From positions 186,001 to 250,000 of the forward strand of contig NZ_NFHT01000001.1 of assembly GCF_002161445.1 (NCBI RefSeq): DNA of 64,000 bases, given 5' to 3'. Source of the stretch: Alistipes sp. An66 (GTDB lineage: Bacteria; Bacteroidota; Bacteroidia; Bacteroidales; Rikenellaceae). The position numbers and the translations under genes are program-made. Positions 34,539 to 42,554 of this stretch are shown in pieces. The first letter of the stretch is position 1, and every line of letters starts with the position of its first letter. The notes beneath the pieces were generated by a model, which saw only the letters and a list, made by a program, of their open reading frames with translations, ran no database searches and had not been told where the DNA came from.

Positions 34539-35552
34539 ATGGAAAATACGGATTGGAGTGCGCTCGGTTTCGACTACCGTAAAACGGATTGCAATGTTCG
34601 TTACACCTACACCGATGGCAAGTGGAGCGACATGATCGTTACGGAAGACGAATACATTCACATGCACATGTCGGCTTCGTGCCTGCACTACGGGATCGAA
34701 CTTTTCGAGGGTTTGAAGGCTTTCCGGGGGGTCGACGGGAAGGTGCGTCTGTTCCGTGTCGAGGACAATGCACGACGGATGCAGTCTTCGGCCAAACGGC
34801 TTTGTCTTCCGGTTCCTTCGGTGGAGATGATCGTCAATGCCTGCATCGAGGTGGTGAAGCGCAACGAGCGTTTCATTCCTCCCTACGGGACGGGCGCTTC
34901 GCTGTATCTGCGTCCGGTGATGTTCGGGACGACGGTCGGCCTGGGGGTCAAGCCTTCGAAGGAAGCCCTGCTGATCGTCTACTGCTCGCCCGTCGGCGCC
35001 TACTTCAAGTCGGGAATCGCTCCGATCCGTGTCGCCATCGACCGGGAACAGGACCGTGCTGCTCCACGTGGAACAGGCGACGTGAAGGTGGGCGGAAACT
35101 ACGCTGCAAGCCTTCTTTCGGGCGAAAAGGGACATGAAATGGGTTATTCGAACATTATGTACCTCGACGCTGCCGAGCATAAATATATCGAGGAGTGCGG
35201 TGCCGCGAACTTTTTCGGTATCAAGGAGGGAAAATACATTACGCCGAAATCGCCTTCGGTGCTGCCTTCGATCACCAACATGAGCCTCCGTCAGTTGGCG
35301 GCCGATATGGGGCTCGAAGTCGAGCAACGTCATATTCCCGTTGAGGAGCTGCCGACCTTCGAGGAGTGCGGCGCCTGCGGAACCGCTGCCGTGATCTCCC
35401 CCATCGGTTACATCTACGACATGCAGACCGGCGAGTCCTACAATTACGGCGACCAGGTTGGCAAAAACTGTCTGGAACTCTACACCCGTTTGCAGGATAT
35501 CCAGTATGGACGTGCCGAGGATAAATACGGCTGGTGTACGATCGTGCTGTAA
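34539..35552 (+). CDS. ilvE: branched-chain amino acid aminotransferase
   Basis: 337 residues, PLP-dependent, transfers the amino group between glutamate and branched-chain keto acids. Family blocks: SCLHYGIELFEGLKAFRG, RRMQSSAKRLCLPVPS, GASLYLRPVMFGT, GDVKVGGNYAASLLSGEKG (PLP lysine) and a C-terminal EECGACGTAAVISPIG. ATG 34539 is chosen over a frame-extended start because it gives the usual beginning and follows the -7 box. The coding sequence carries a parS-like palindrome at 35060-35075. A strong terminator follows. Confidence 0.96.
   Translation: MENTDWSALGFDYRKTDCNVRYTYTDGKWSDMIVTEDEYIHMHMSASCLHYGIELFEGLKAFRGVDGKVRLFRVEDNARRMQSSAKRLCLPVPSVEMIVNACIEVVKRNERFIPPYGTGASLYLRPVMFGTTVGLGVKPSKEALLIVYCSPVGAYFKSGIAPIRVAIDREQDRAAPRGTGDVKVGGNYAASLLSGEKGHEMGYSNIMYLDAAEHKYIEECGAANFFGIKEGKYITPKSPSVLPSITNMSLRQLAADMGLEVEQRHIPVEELPTFEECGACGTAAVISPIGYIYDMQTGESYNYGDQVGKNCLELYTRLQDIQYGRAEDKYGWCTIVL
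35060..35075. other. parS-like site inside ilvE
   Basis: TGCTCCACGTGGAACA, one mismatch from the palindrome GTTCCACGTGGAAC repeated three times downstream. It is embedded in coding sequence (residues around AAPRGTG), so it may be under dual selection. Confidence 0.6.
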
Positions 35553-35651
35553 ATATCCGATTCTCGCAACGATTGATTTTTGTAAAAATAAACGATTTTT
35601 TGATTTAATAATCTTGAATTTTTACTAAAAATCAGTCAATTCGGTTAATTT

Positions 35652-35691
35652 AATAAAAGGAGCCTCTTCGTCAGGAGAGGCTCCTTTTATT
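35652..35691. terminator. strong terminator after ilvE
   Basis: Perfect 16-bp stem AATAAAAGGAGCCTCT / AGAGGCTCCTTTTATT (35652-35667 with 35676-35691), 8-nt loop. Confidence 0.9.
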
Positions 35692-35727
35692 GTCGGGTGA
35701 TTGCTTGTCGGGAGGTAATTCCTTTTG

Positions 35728-35743
35728 TGTTCCACGTGGAACG
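35728..35743. other. parS centromere site 1
   Basis: TGTTCCACGTGGAACG; the 14-bp core GTTCCACGTGGAAC is a perfect palindrome matching the ParB-binding consensus (TGTTNCACGTGNAACA type). It is one of three copies within 150 bp of the gene-free spacer 35553-35958. Confidence 0.9.
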
Positions 35744-35780
35744 CTTTTATTTCTGATTTGAATTGAATGAATGTAGGGGG

Positions 35781-35796
35781 TGTTCCACGTGGAACG
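35781..35796. other. parS centromere site 2
   Basis: Same 14-bp palindrome GTTCCACGTGGAAC, 53 bp after site 1. Confidence 0.9.
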
Positions 35797-35860
35797 TTTC
35801 GGTTTGTGCGTATAGGTTCGTTTTGCGTAGCTTGTTTATTTCCGGATGAGGGTGAATGTT

Positions 35861-35876
35861 TGTTCCACGTGGAACG
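35861..35876. other. parS centromere site 3
   Basis: Same 14-bp palindrome GTTCCACGTGGAAC, 80 bp after site 2 and 83 bp before the end of mnmG. Apart from these sites and the ilvE terminator, 35553-35958 holds no gene. Confidence 0.9.
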
Positions 35877-35958
35877 CTGCTCTCGAAAAGATTGATGTCA
35901 AAATATAAATCGGAACCGAATAAAGAACCCGGTTCCGATCTACCCTCCCGGTCAGAGC

Positions 35959-37878
35959 CTATCTGCCGAACTTGACCAGCAATACATTGACATCTGCCGG
36001 GGATACGCCCGGGATCCGCGAAGCCTGCCCGATCGTCTTCGGACGGATTCGATTCAACTTCTGACGTGCTTCGATCGTCAGCGAATTTATCGAAAAGAAA
36101 TCGAAATCTTCCGGAATGCGAATGCTTTCCAGTCGGTGCAGCTTCTCGGCGATGAATTTTTCTCGCTCGATGTAGCCTTTATACTTGATCTGGATCTCCG
36201 CCTCCTCGATCGCTTCGGCGTCGATTCCGTGCGACTCGATGAAACGACGCAGCTTCGGGAGAACCTCCTGCAACGTTTCGAAGGTGACGTTGTTGCGCAT
36301 CAGAATGTCGTACAGCTTCCGACCCTGGCTCAAAGGCTCCTGTCCGACCGTTTTCAAATAATCGTTGATCTCGTCTGCCTTGATGCTCTGCGCGCGGGCG
36401 AAGGCTACAAGCGATTCTACGGAAGATTTTTTTTGCAGGAACCGGGCGTATCGCTCCTCGGAAATCAAACCGATTTCATGCCCGATCGGGGTGAGCCGCA
36501 GGTCGGCATTGTCCTGCCGCAGCAGAATTCGGTACTCGGCCCGCGAGGTGAACATCCGGTAAGGTTCGTCGACACCCTTCGTGACGAGGTCGTCGATCAG
36601 CACGCCGATGTAGGCTTCGTCGCGTTTCAGAACGATCGCCTCCTCCCCTTTCAGGGCCCGGTGGGCATTGATTCCGGCCATCAGCCCCTGGGCCGCGGCC
36701 TCCTCATAGCCGGTCGTTCCGTTGACCTGTCCGGCGAAGTAGAGTCCCGAAACGAGTTTGGTTTCGAGCGAATGGCGGAGTTGCGTGGGCGGGAAATAGT
36801 CGTATTCGATGGCGTATCCGGGACGGAAAATATGAACGTTTTCCAGCCCTTCTATCCGGTGCAGCGCCTCCCACTGCACCTCCCACGGCAGCGACGAAGA
36901 GAATCCGTTCAGGTAGTATTCGTGGGTCGACCGCCCCTCGGGTTCGAGAAAGAGCTGGTGCTGCTCCTTGTCGGCAAAGGTCCGCAACTTGTCCTCGATC
37001 GAGGGACAGTAACGTGGTCCGATGCCGTGGATCGTGCCGTTGAAGAGCGGCGAACGGTCGAATCCCGTGCGCAGAATGGCATGCACTTCGGGCGACGTGT
37101 AGACCAGAAAACAGGGCATCTGATCCTTTACGGGCTCGGTTTCGGGCGAAAAGGAGAATTTGCCGGGTTTTTCGTCGCCGTATTGGGGTTCGAGAATTTT
37201 GAAATTGATCGTCCGGGCGTCGAGCCGCGCCGGGGTTCCGGTCTTCATGCGGCCGGTCTCGAAACCGATGCTCCGCAGACTCTCCGTAATGCCGTGCGAG
37301 GCGGCATCCCCTGCCCTGCCCCCTTCGGCGTGGGCGGCGCCGCAGTGCATCATGCCGTCGAGGAAGGTGCCGGCCGTGAGGATCACCGCCCGGCACGAAA
37401 ATTCGACCCCCATCCGGGTCCGCACGCCGCAGATCCGCGGGCGCGTAGCTGCGGCGGAGGGATTGTCCGAAGTATTCGGTTGAGGGGTCCGGTCGAAGAG
37501 CAGCTCCGTGGCGGCATCCTGCCAAATGTAGAGGTTCGGAATGTTTTCCAGCGTCCGACGCCACTCCTCCGAGAAGCGGGTCTTGTCGCACTGTGCCCGC
37601 GGACTCCACATGGCCGCTCCCTTCGACTTGTTCAGCATCCGGAATTGTACGGACGTACGGTCGGTGATGCGCCCCATCTCTCCTCCCAAAGCATCTATCT
37701 CTCTGACTATCTGTCCTTTGGCTACTCCTCCGACAGCCGGATTGCAGGACATCGAAGCCATTTTCGTCATGTCCATCGTCAGGAGCAGCGTCCGCGACCC
37801 CAGCCGGGCTGCCGCTGCCGCCGCCTCGCATCCGGCGTGTCCGCCGCCGATGACGATGATATCGTAATCGAGGGTCAT
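35959..37878 (-). CDS. mnmG: tRNA uridine-5-carboxymethylaminomethyl modification enzyme MnmG
   Basis: 639 residues. FAD enzyme that, with MnmE, modifies the wobble uridine of several tRNAs. The dinucleotide-binding N-terminus DYDIIVIGGGHAGCEAAAAA is exact, followed by MSCNPAVGGVAKGQIVREID and LTAGTFLDG. The C-terminal domain includes GYIEREKFIAEKL and ends in QASRIPGVSPADVNVLL. ATG 37878 overlaps the ybeY stop by 4 nt; the longer frame upstream is the shadow of ybeY. mnmG (gidA) is next to oriC in many bacteria, which is of interest given the parS sites beside it. Confidence 0.97.
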   Translation of the reverse strand: MTLDYDIIVIGGGHAGCEAAAAAARLGSRTLLLTMDMTKMASMSCNPAVGGVAKGQIVREIDALGGEMGRITDRTSVQFRMLNKSKGAAMWSPRAQCDKTRFSEEWRRTLENIPNLYIWQDAATELLFDRTPQPNTSDNPSAAATRPRICGVRTRMGVEFSCRAVILTAGTFLDGMMHCGAAHAEGGRAGDAASHGITESLRSIGFETGRMKTGTPARLDARTINFKILEPQYGDEKPGKFSFSPETEPVKDQMPCFLVYTSPEVHAILRTGFDRSPLFNGTIHGIGPRYCPSIEDKLRTFADKEQHQLFLEPEGRSTHEYYLNGFSSSLPWEVQWEALHRIEGLENVHIFRPGYAIEYDYFPPTQLRHSLETKLVSGLYFAGQVNGTTGYEEAAAQGLMAGINAHRALKGEEAIVLKRDEAYIGVLIDDLVTKGVDEPYRMFTSRAEYRILLRQDNADLRLTPIGHEIGLISEERYARFLQKKSSVESLVAFARAQSIKADEINDYLKTVGQEPLSQGRKLYDILMRNNVTFETLQEVLPKLRRFIESHGIDAEAIEEAEIQIKYKGYIEREKFIAEKLHRLESIRIPEDFDFFSINSLTIEARQKLNRIRPKTIGQASRIPGVSPADVNVLLVKFGR

Positions 37879-38306
37879 TGTTTCTCCCAGAATTTCAGGT
37901 ATTTGTCTTCCTTGCGATGCATCTGTGCGTTGGTGCGGGGGGTCTTGTCGCCCTGCCCGCAGAGGTGCAGCACGCCGTGGACCACCACCCGGCGCATCTC
38001 CTGCAACGCCGTGGCGCCGTATTGCCGGGCGTTGTCCGCCACGGTCTCCACATCGATGAAGATGTCGCCCGAGACGATCCCCGACCCCTTGCGGTCGCTG
38101 TAATCGAACGTGATGACGTCGGTGAAGTAGTCGTGTCCGAGGTACTGCCGGTTCATTTCCAGCAGCCGCTGCGCCGAGCAGAAGATGTAGCAGACATCCC
38201 CCAGCGTATAGCCTTCGGCCGCGGCCACCTCGTGCAGCCAGCGGGCCGTCAGCCTTTTCTGCGGGTATCGGTACGTGCAGTCGTCGGTATAGTATTTTAC
38301 AGCCAT
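37875..38306 (-). CDS. ybeY: endoribonuclease YbeY
   Basis: 143 residues. Metal-dependent RNase needed for 16S rRNA 3'-end maturation and ribosome quality control. The zinc motif region VVVHGVLHLCGQGDKT carries the first two His ligands; the usual third His of GYDH is replaced by the GQGDKT stretch, as in other Bacteroidota members I recall. Also typical: DVITFDYSDRKG and VSGDIFIDVETV. First gene of a ybeY-mnmG transcript with a 4-nt overlap. Confidence 0.93.
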   Translation of the reverse strand: MAVKYYTDDCTYRYPQKRLTARWLHEVAAAEGYTLGDVCYIFCSAQRLLEMNRQYLGHDYFTDVITFDYSDRKGSGIVSGDIFIDVETVADNARQYGATALQEMRRVVVHGVLHLCGQGDKTPRTNAQMHRKEDKYLKFWEKQ

Positions 38307-38427
38307 TTTTCCTGGATATTTTCAATCGTTCCGGAGGTTCGGTATCCTTGTCCGGACGGGAAGAGATCTGCGGTTTCAGCGCCTTTTCCGGGGCTGTTCG
38401 GGCTTTCCCGCCCGGACTTTCCGCGCG

Positions 38428-38501
38428 TTTCTCCCTTTTTCCGCTCTCGTCCTCCTCTCTTTCGCCTTTTCTCCCGTTTCTTTCTCCCGTTTCTCTCCCT
38501 C
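38428..38501. repeat. polypyrimidine tract between ybeY and the envC-like gene
   Basis: About 74 nt of nearly pure C/T on the plus strand, with the unit TTTCTCCCGTTTC occurring twice. Its purine-rich complement is the leader strand for ybeY. Such tracts can form triplex DNA; no function is shown here. Confidence 0.6.
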
Positions 38502-38502
38502 G

Positions 38503-39624
38503 CTATTTCCGGAAACAGTTCTCGGCCCGCATCTTCTGATTCGGGTCCGGCGGGTAGATGCCGAAGACGAGCTTGTACTCCGTCTCCATGGTCATCACGT
38601 CGACCGCCGAGCCGATGGTTCCCAATGCCTGGTTCCGGGCCACTTTCTGGCCCTTCTCGACGCTGATCGTCCCCAGGTTGGCATAGGAGGTCAGGTACTC
38701 GCCGTGAGCCACGTAAACGTCGTATTTGTTCGTGATGCGGTTGCGCTTGATGTCGATGACCTTGCCTTCGTAGATCGAGATCACCTGCGCTCCCCGCGGT
38801 CCCGTGACCTCGGCCATGTTCTCCTTGTAGCGCTTCACGCGTCCGCCGACAACCGGAAGCCGCAGCCCCGAGGTCTTCGACGAGAACGAGGCGCCCTCCC
38901 GGTTGCCCTTCGTGAGTTTGCGCAGTTCGTTGATTGCCACATCCAGCTGCTGCTCCTGGTTTATTTTCCGTTGCAGGGCCGATTTCTCCTTCTGCGACAT
39001 CGTACGGATGTTCGCCCGGGCGTTCCGCGCATCGCGTTGGAGCTTCTCGCGCTGCGTCGAGAGCTGCTGCGTCACCGAATCGAGCGAACGGTTGCGGCGG
39101 TCCAACTCCTCCTTTTCGATCCGGACCTGTTCGGTAAGGCTGGCGATGTCGCGCATCTTGCGTTCGCGCAGCGACGCCACTTCGCGCAGCGCCGTGATCT
39201 TGCGGGCTACGTCGGTGAAATCCCGCGATGCGAAGAGATAGGTCAGGTAATTGTTGTGCCGGTAATTGCGGTAGGCTTCGCGGACCATCTCGGCATATTG
39301 CGTGCGGTTGTGTTCGAGCGTTGCCGCGAGGTCTCCTGCCACGCTGTCCTTGCGGGCGATCTCCTCGCGCAGCAGCGAAGCCTCCTTTTCGGTCTCTTCG
39401 AGCAGCTGGTTCCGCGAGTCGATCTGGCGGGCCAGACGCCGCACCCGCTCTTCGGTCGCCGCACGCCCCTTTTGGAGCTTCGAAATCTCCCGCTCCTCGT
39501 TGGCAATACGCTTTTCGAGGTCCGCAATGATCTTCTTCTGCTTCTCGATGCGGCTGTCGGTCTGGGCCCGGACTCCGAAGGTGAAAAGCAGGGTGACGAG
39601 GAGCAGAAAAGCGGTCGGTTTCAT
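38503..39624 (-). CDS. envC: murein hydrolase activator, EnvC-like (M23 fold)
   Basis: 373 residues. Signal peptide, then a long coiled coil (about 22-250, rich in Glu/Lys/Arg/Gln), then a C-terminal LytM-type domain from about 265 (GLRLPVVGGRVKRYKENMAE). The domain lacks the zinc ligands of active M23 peptidases (no HxxxD or HxH pair; only VAHGEY remains), as in EnvC, which activates amidases at the division site instead of cutting peptidoglycan itself. Last gene of the pheS-TPR-envC run, 7 nt after the TPR gene. Confidence 0.9.
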   Translation of the reverse strand: MKPTAFLLLVTLLFTFGVRAQTDSRIEKQKKIIADLEKRIANEEREISKLQKGRAATEERVRRLARQIDSRNQLLEETEKEASLLREEIARKDSVAGDLAATLEHNRTQYAEMVREAYRNYRHNNYLTYLFASRDFTDVARKITALREVASLRERKMRDIASLTEQVRIEKEELDRRNRSLDSVTQQLSTQREKLQRDARNARANIRTMSQKEKSALQRKINQEQQLDVAINELRKLTKGNREGASFSSKTSGLRLPVVGGRVKRYKENMAEVTGPRGAQVISIYEGKVIDIKRNRITNKYDVYVAHGEYLTSYANLGTISVEKGQKVARNQALGTIGSAVDVMTMETEYKLVFGIYPPDPNQKMRAENCFRK

Positions 39625-39631
39625 ACGGCGT

Positions 39632-41440
39632 TTATTCGACGGGTTTGGTTTGGGCGGGCTGCTTCATCCGCCGTTCGATCGGCTGCGGGTCGTATCCCTT
39701 TTCCAGCGCCCGCTGCCAGTAGATCTCGGCCATGAACTGTTCCCCCAGTTCGTGGAGCACATCCCCGTAGTGGAGCATCAGTTCGGGGCTGTTCTGGCCG
39801 TCGAGCGCCACGGCCTTTTGCAGCAGTTTCCGGGCCTCGTCCAGACGCCCCGACTTGAAAAGCACCCACGCATGGGTGTCCAGATAGGTCGGGTTGTTGT
39901 CCGTGAGCGCCACGACGCGACTCGACATCGCAAGCGCACGGTCCAGATCCCGCTCTTCGAGCGAGAGGAAGTAGGCGTAGTTGTTCAGCACCAGCGTGTT
40001 GTCCGGCCAGTAGGCGAGACTGCGGTCGTAGGACCTGTAACACTCCTTCATGGCGCGGCGGTCGATTCCGCTGCGCCCTTTCCGTCCGGGGAGTTTCGCC
40101 CGGGCGAAGAGCTCCTCCTCGGGGATCGAATCGTTGCCGAGGGCCTTCTGGTGCCAGGTGTCGCCGATCATCCCCCAGATGACGCTGCGCAGCGAGTCCG
40201 TATCGGCGTAGCGGAGTGATTCGCGGTATGCCCGGATGGCCAGCCCGTACTGCTTCGTCTGGTTCATCACGTGGCCCTTCGAAATGTGGAATTCCACCTT
40301 CCCGGGGAAGAGTTCCAGTGCTTTCGTGACGTAGCGGTCCACGGAGTCGGGGTGTTGGAGATAACTCTCGATGTCGATGACCATGCGGTAGTACTGCTCC
40401 ACGGGGGGCTGGTCCGCCAGGTGGCTCTTGTAGAGCGAAAGGGCCTGCTCCAACTCGCCCGAGGCGATCAGATGCCCGGCATAGAGCTCCACGACGCGCG
40501 GATCGTCCGGATAACGGATGGCCAGCGTCGAGGCCAGATCATTCAGCTGGAAGTAATACTCGCGATAGAAGCGCGTGTCGGAGGTGAAGACCTCGAAGCG
40601 CTTGATCTTCAATTCGAGCGGGAGCTCCTCCGAGAGGAAGAGCCGGCGCGTGACGGAGAGCAGCGAACGGTAGTCCTGGCGTCCGGCGTGGAAATCGGCC
40701 AGCGACATGAGCGTCTGCACGTTCGTGGAGTCGATCGCCAGGGCGGTGCGGTATTCGGCCAGGGCGAGCGAGTCCTGCTTGTCGGCGGCATAGAGGTCGG
40801 CCAGCACCACGTGGTTCGCGGCTTCGTAGGGGGCCTCTTCGACGGCCGTGCGGGCTTCATCGAGGGCCTTGCCGATCTGGTTCGTGGCGACGAGAAGACG
40901 CCGTTTCATGCTGCTCAACAGCGGGATGCGCCCGAAGCGCACCTCGGCCGAATCGAGCGTCACCAACGCCTGAAACGGGCTTTGACGCTGTTCGTAGAGC
41001 GCCGCCACGATGCGGTAGTTGTCCGGATCCTTCGGGTTCTCCTCCATCAGGCGGCGGTAGACCTTCAATGCTTCGCCGTAGCGGTCGGTCATGAGCAGCG
41101 TCTGGCCGTAGAACTGCTGGTACCACCTGTTGGCCGTATCGAGCCGACAGGCCCGGCGTGCGGCGTCGACGGCTTCGTCGGGTGAGGAGGCAACGAGGCT
41201 TCCGGCCAGTTCGTACCACGCCGGGGCGTAGGTCGAATCGCGGCGGATCGCCTCCCGGAAGTACTCCCGGGCCCGGGAGGTGTCGCCCGCAATGGTGTGC
41301 TGCTTGATTCCTTCGGTATAGAACCATACGCTCGGCAGCGAGTCCGGACGGTCGGGGGCCGCCGGGTTCCCCTTTCCGGCGACGAAGGCCGCGGAAAAGA
41401 GGGCGAGGCAGAGGATCGTGGTCGCTGTCGGGCGTTTCAT
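39632..41440 (-). CDS. exported tetratricopeptide repeat protein
   Basis: 602 residues with a signal peptide (TTILCLALFSAAFVAG). Many TPR motifs through the length: AREYFREAIRRDSTYAPAWY, AVDAARRACRLDTANRWY, ALKVYRRLMEENPKDPDNY, ALAEYRTALAIDSTNVQT, ending in ARKLLQKAVALDGQNSPEL and AEIYWQRALEKGYDPQ. TPR proteins act as scaffolds for protein complexes; its position between pheS and envC suggests an envelope role, which is inference only. Spacing to both neighbours is under 15 nt. Confidence 0.9.
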   Translation of the reverse strand: MKRPTATTILCLALFSAAFVAGKGNPAAPDRPDSLPSVWFYTEGIKQHTIAGDTSRAREYFREAIRRDSTYAPAWYELAGSLVASSPDEAVDAARRACRLDTANRWYQQFYGQTLLMTDRYGEALKVYRRLMEENPKDPDNYRIVAALYEQRQSPFQALVTLDSAEVRFGRIPLLSSMKRRLLVATNQIGKALDEARTAVEEAPYEAANHVVLADLYAADKQDSLALAEYRTALAIDSTNVQTLMSLADFHAGRQDYRSLLSVTRRLFLSEELPLELKIKRFEVFTSDTRFYREYYFQLNDLASTLAIRYPDDPRVVELYAGHLIASGELEQALSLYKSHLADQPPVEQYYRMVIDIESYLQHPDSVDRYVTKALELFPGKVEFHISKGHVMNQTKQYGLAIRAYRESLRYADTDSLRSVIWGMIGDTWHQKALGNDSIPEEELFARAKLPGRKGRSGIDRRAMKECYRSYDRSLAYWPDNTLVLNNYAYFLSLEERDLDRALAMSSRVVALTDNNPTYLDTHAWVLFKSGRLDEARKLLQKAVALDGQNSPELMLHYGDVLHELGEQFMAEIYWQRALEKGYDPQPIERRMKQPAQTKPVE

Positions 41441-41452
41441 GCGTGCAGGGGT

Positions 41453-42478
41453 TTAGAGCGCTTCGTCGAACTGGTGGAGGAAGCGCACGTCGTTCTCGAA
41501 GTAGAGGCGCAGGTCCTTCACGCCGTATTTGAGCATGGCGATGCGCTCAATTCCCATGCCGAAGGCGAATCCGGAGTATTTTTCGGGATCTATGTCGTTT
41601 GCTTTCAAAACATTGGGATCGACCATGCCGCATCCCATGATTTCGAGCCATCCCGTACCCTTGCAGACCGGGCAGCCTTTGCCGCCGCAGAGGTTGCACG
41701 AGACGTCGACCTCGGCCGAGGGCTCCGTGAAGGGGAAGTACGACGGCCGCATGCGGATGACGGCCTGCTCGCCGAAGATCTCCTTGGCGAAGTAGAGCAG
41801 CGACTGCTTCATGTCGGCGAACGAGACCCCTTCGTCGATGTAGAGACCCTCGATCTGGTGGAAGATGCAGTGGGCGCGGTAGGAGATGGCCTCGTTGCGG
41901 AAGACGCGCCCGGGGCAGATGACGCGGATGGGCGGCTTCTGGCGCTCCATCGTGCGGACCTGGATCGACGAGGTGTGCGTGCGCAGCAGGATGTCGGGAT
42001 CCTTTTCGATGAAGAAGGTGTCCTGCATGTCGCGTGCCGGGTGTTCGGGCGGGAAGTTCAGCGCCGAGAAGACATGCCAGTCGTCCTCGATCTCGGGACC
42101 GTCGGCCACGGTATAGCCCAGTCTCGAAAAGACCTCGACGATCTGGTTGCGGACCAGCGAAATCGGGTGGCGCGAACCGAGGTGTTCGGCCGTGCCGGGG
42201 CGCGTGAGGTCGCCCGACGAGGGGGTGTTGTCCGCGGCGGCGTTCTGCAACTCCTCGCGCAGCGCGGCGATCCGCGTCGTAGCCTCGGTTTTCAGCCGGT
42301 TGAGCTGCTGGCCCAGTTCGCGTTTGAGCTCCGGGGCCACCGTCTTGAACTCCTCCATCAGGGCGTTCAGCTCGCCCTTCTTGCCCAGGATCCGGATGCG
42401 GAACTCTTCGAGTTCGGCGGCTGCCTTGGGCTTGAACTCCTCGACTCGTTGCAGGAGTTCGTTGATTTTGTCGATCAT
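41453..42478 (-). CDS. pheS: phenylalanyl-tRNA synthetase alpha subunit
   Basis: 341 residues; forms the (alpha-beta)2 enzyme with PheT, which is not in the window. N-terminal coiled coil (about 1-90), then class II motifs: HPISLVRNQIVEVFSRLGY, RTHTSSIQVRTM, PGRVFRNEAISYRAHCIFHQ (motif 2) and FGMGIERIAML (motif 3). It has an additional four-Cys zinc-ribbon-like insert, CNLCGGKGCPVCKGTGW, before EIMGCGMVDP; similar inserts occur in other Bacteroidota. TAACTTTG on the minus strand (42539-42532) is a likely -7 box. Confidence 0.97.
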   Translation of the reverse strand: MIDKINELLQRVEEFKPKAAAELEEFRIRILGKKGELNALMEEFKTVAPELKRELGQQLNRLKTEATTRIAALREELQNAAADNTPSSGDLTRPGTAEHLGSRHPISLVRNQIVEVFSRLGYTVADGPEIEDDWHVFSALNFPPEHPARDMQDTFFIEKDPDILLRTHTSSIQVRTMERQKPPIRVICPGRVFRNEAISYRAHCIFHQIEGLYIDEGVSFADMKQSLLYFAKEIFGEQAVIRMRPSYFPFTEPSAEVDVSCNLCGGKGCPVCKGTGWLEIMGCGMVDPNVLKANDIDPEKYSGFAFGMGIERIAMLKYGVKDLRLYFENDVRFLHQFDEAL

Positions 42479-42480
42479 AT

Positions 42481-42511
42481 TTTGTGCGTGTTTCTTTTTT
42501 GCCTACTTTTG
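42481..42511 (+). promoter_or_regulatory. promoter of the patatin-like gene (TTTG-N19-TACTTTTG)
   Basis: TTTG 42481-42484 and TACTTTTG 42504-42511, 19 nt apart, 43 nt before the start; it overlaps the pheS leader on the other strand. Confidence 0.7.
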
Positions 42512-42554
42512 ACGGGCATCCTTGTAATGTGCAAAGTTATAAAAAAATTGAGAT

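Noticed and set aside
35553..35727. AT-rich spacer after ilvE as an alternative oriC
   Set aside because: AT-rich and close to parS, but I found no DnaA-box-like sequences there and a terminator explains part of it; kept only as a weaker alternative to 28248-28645.
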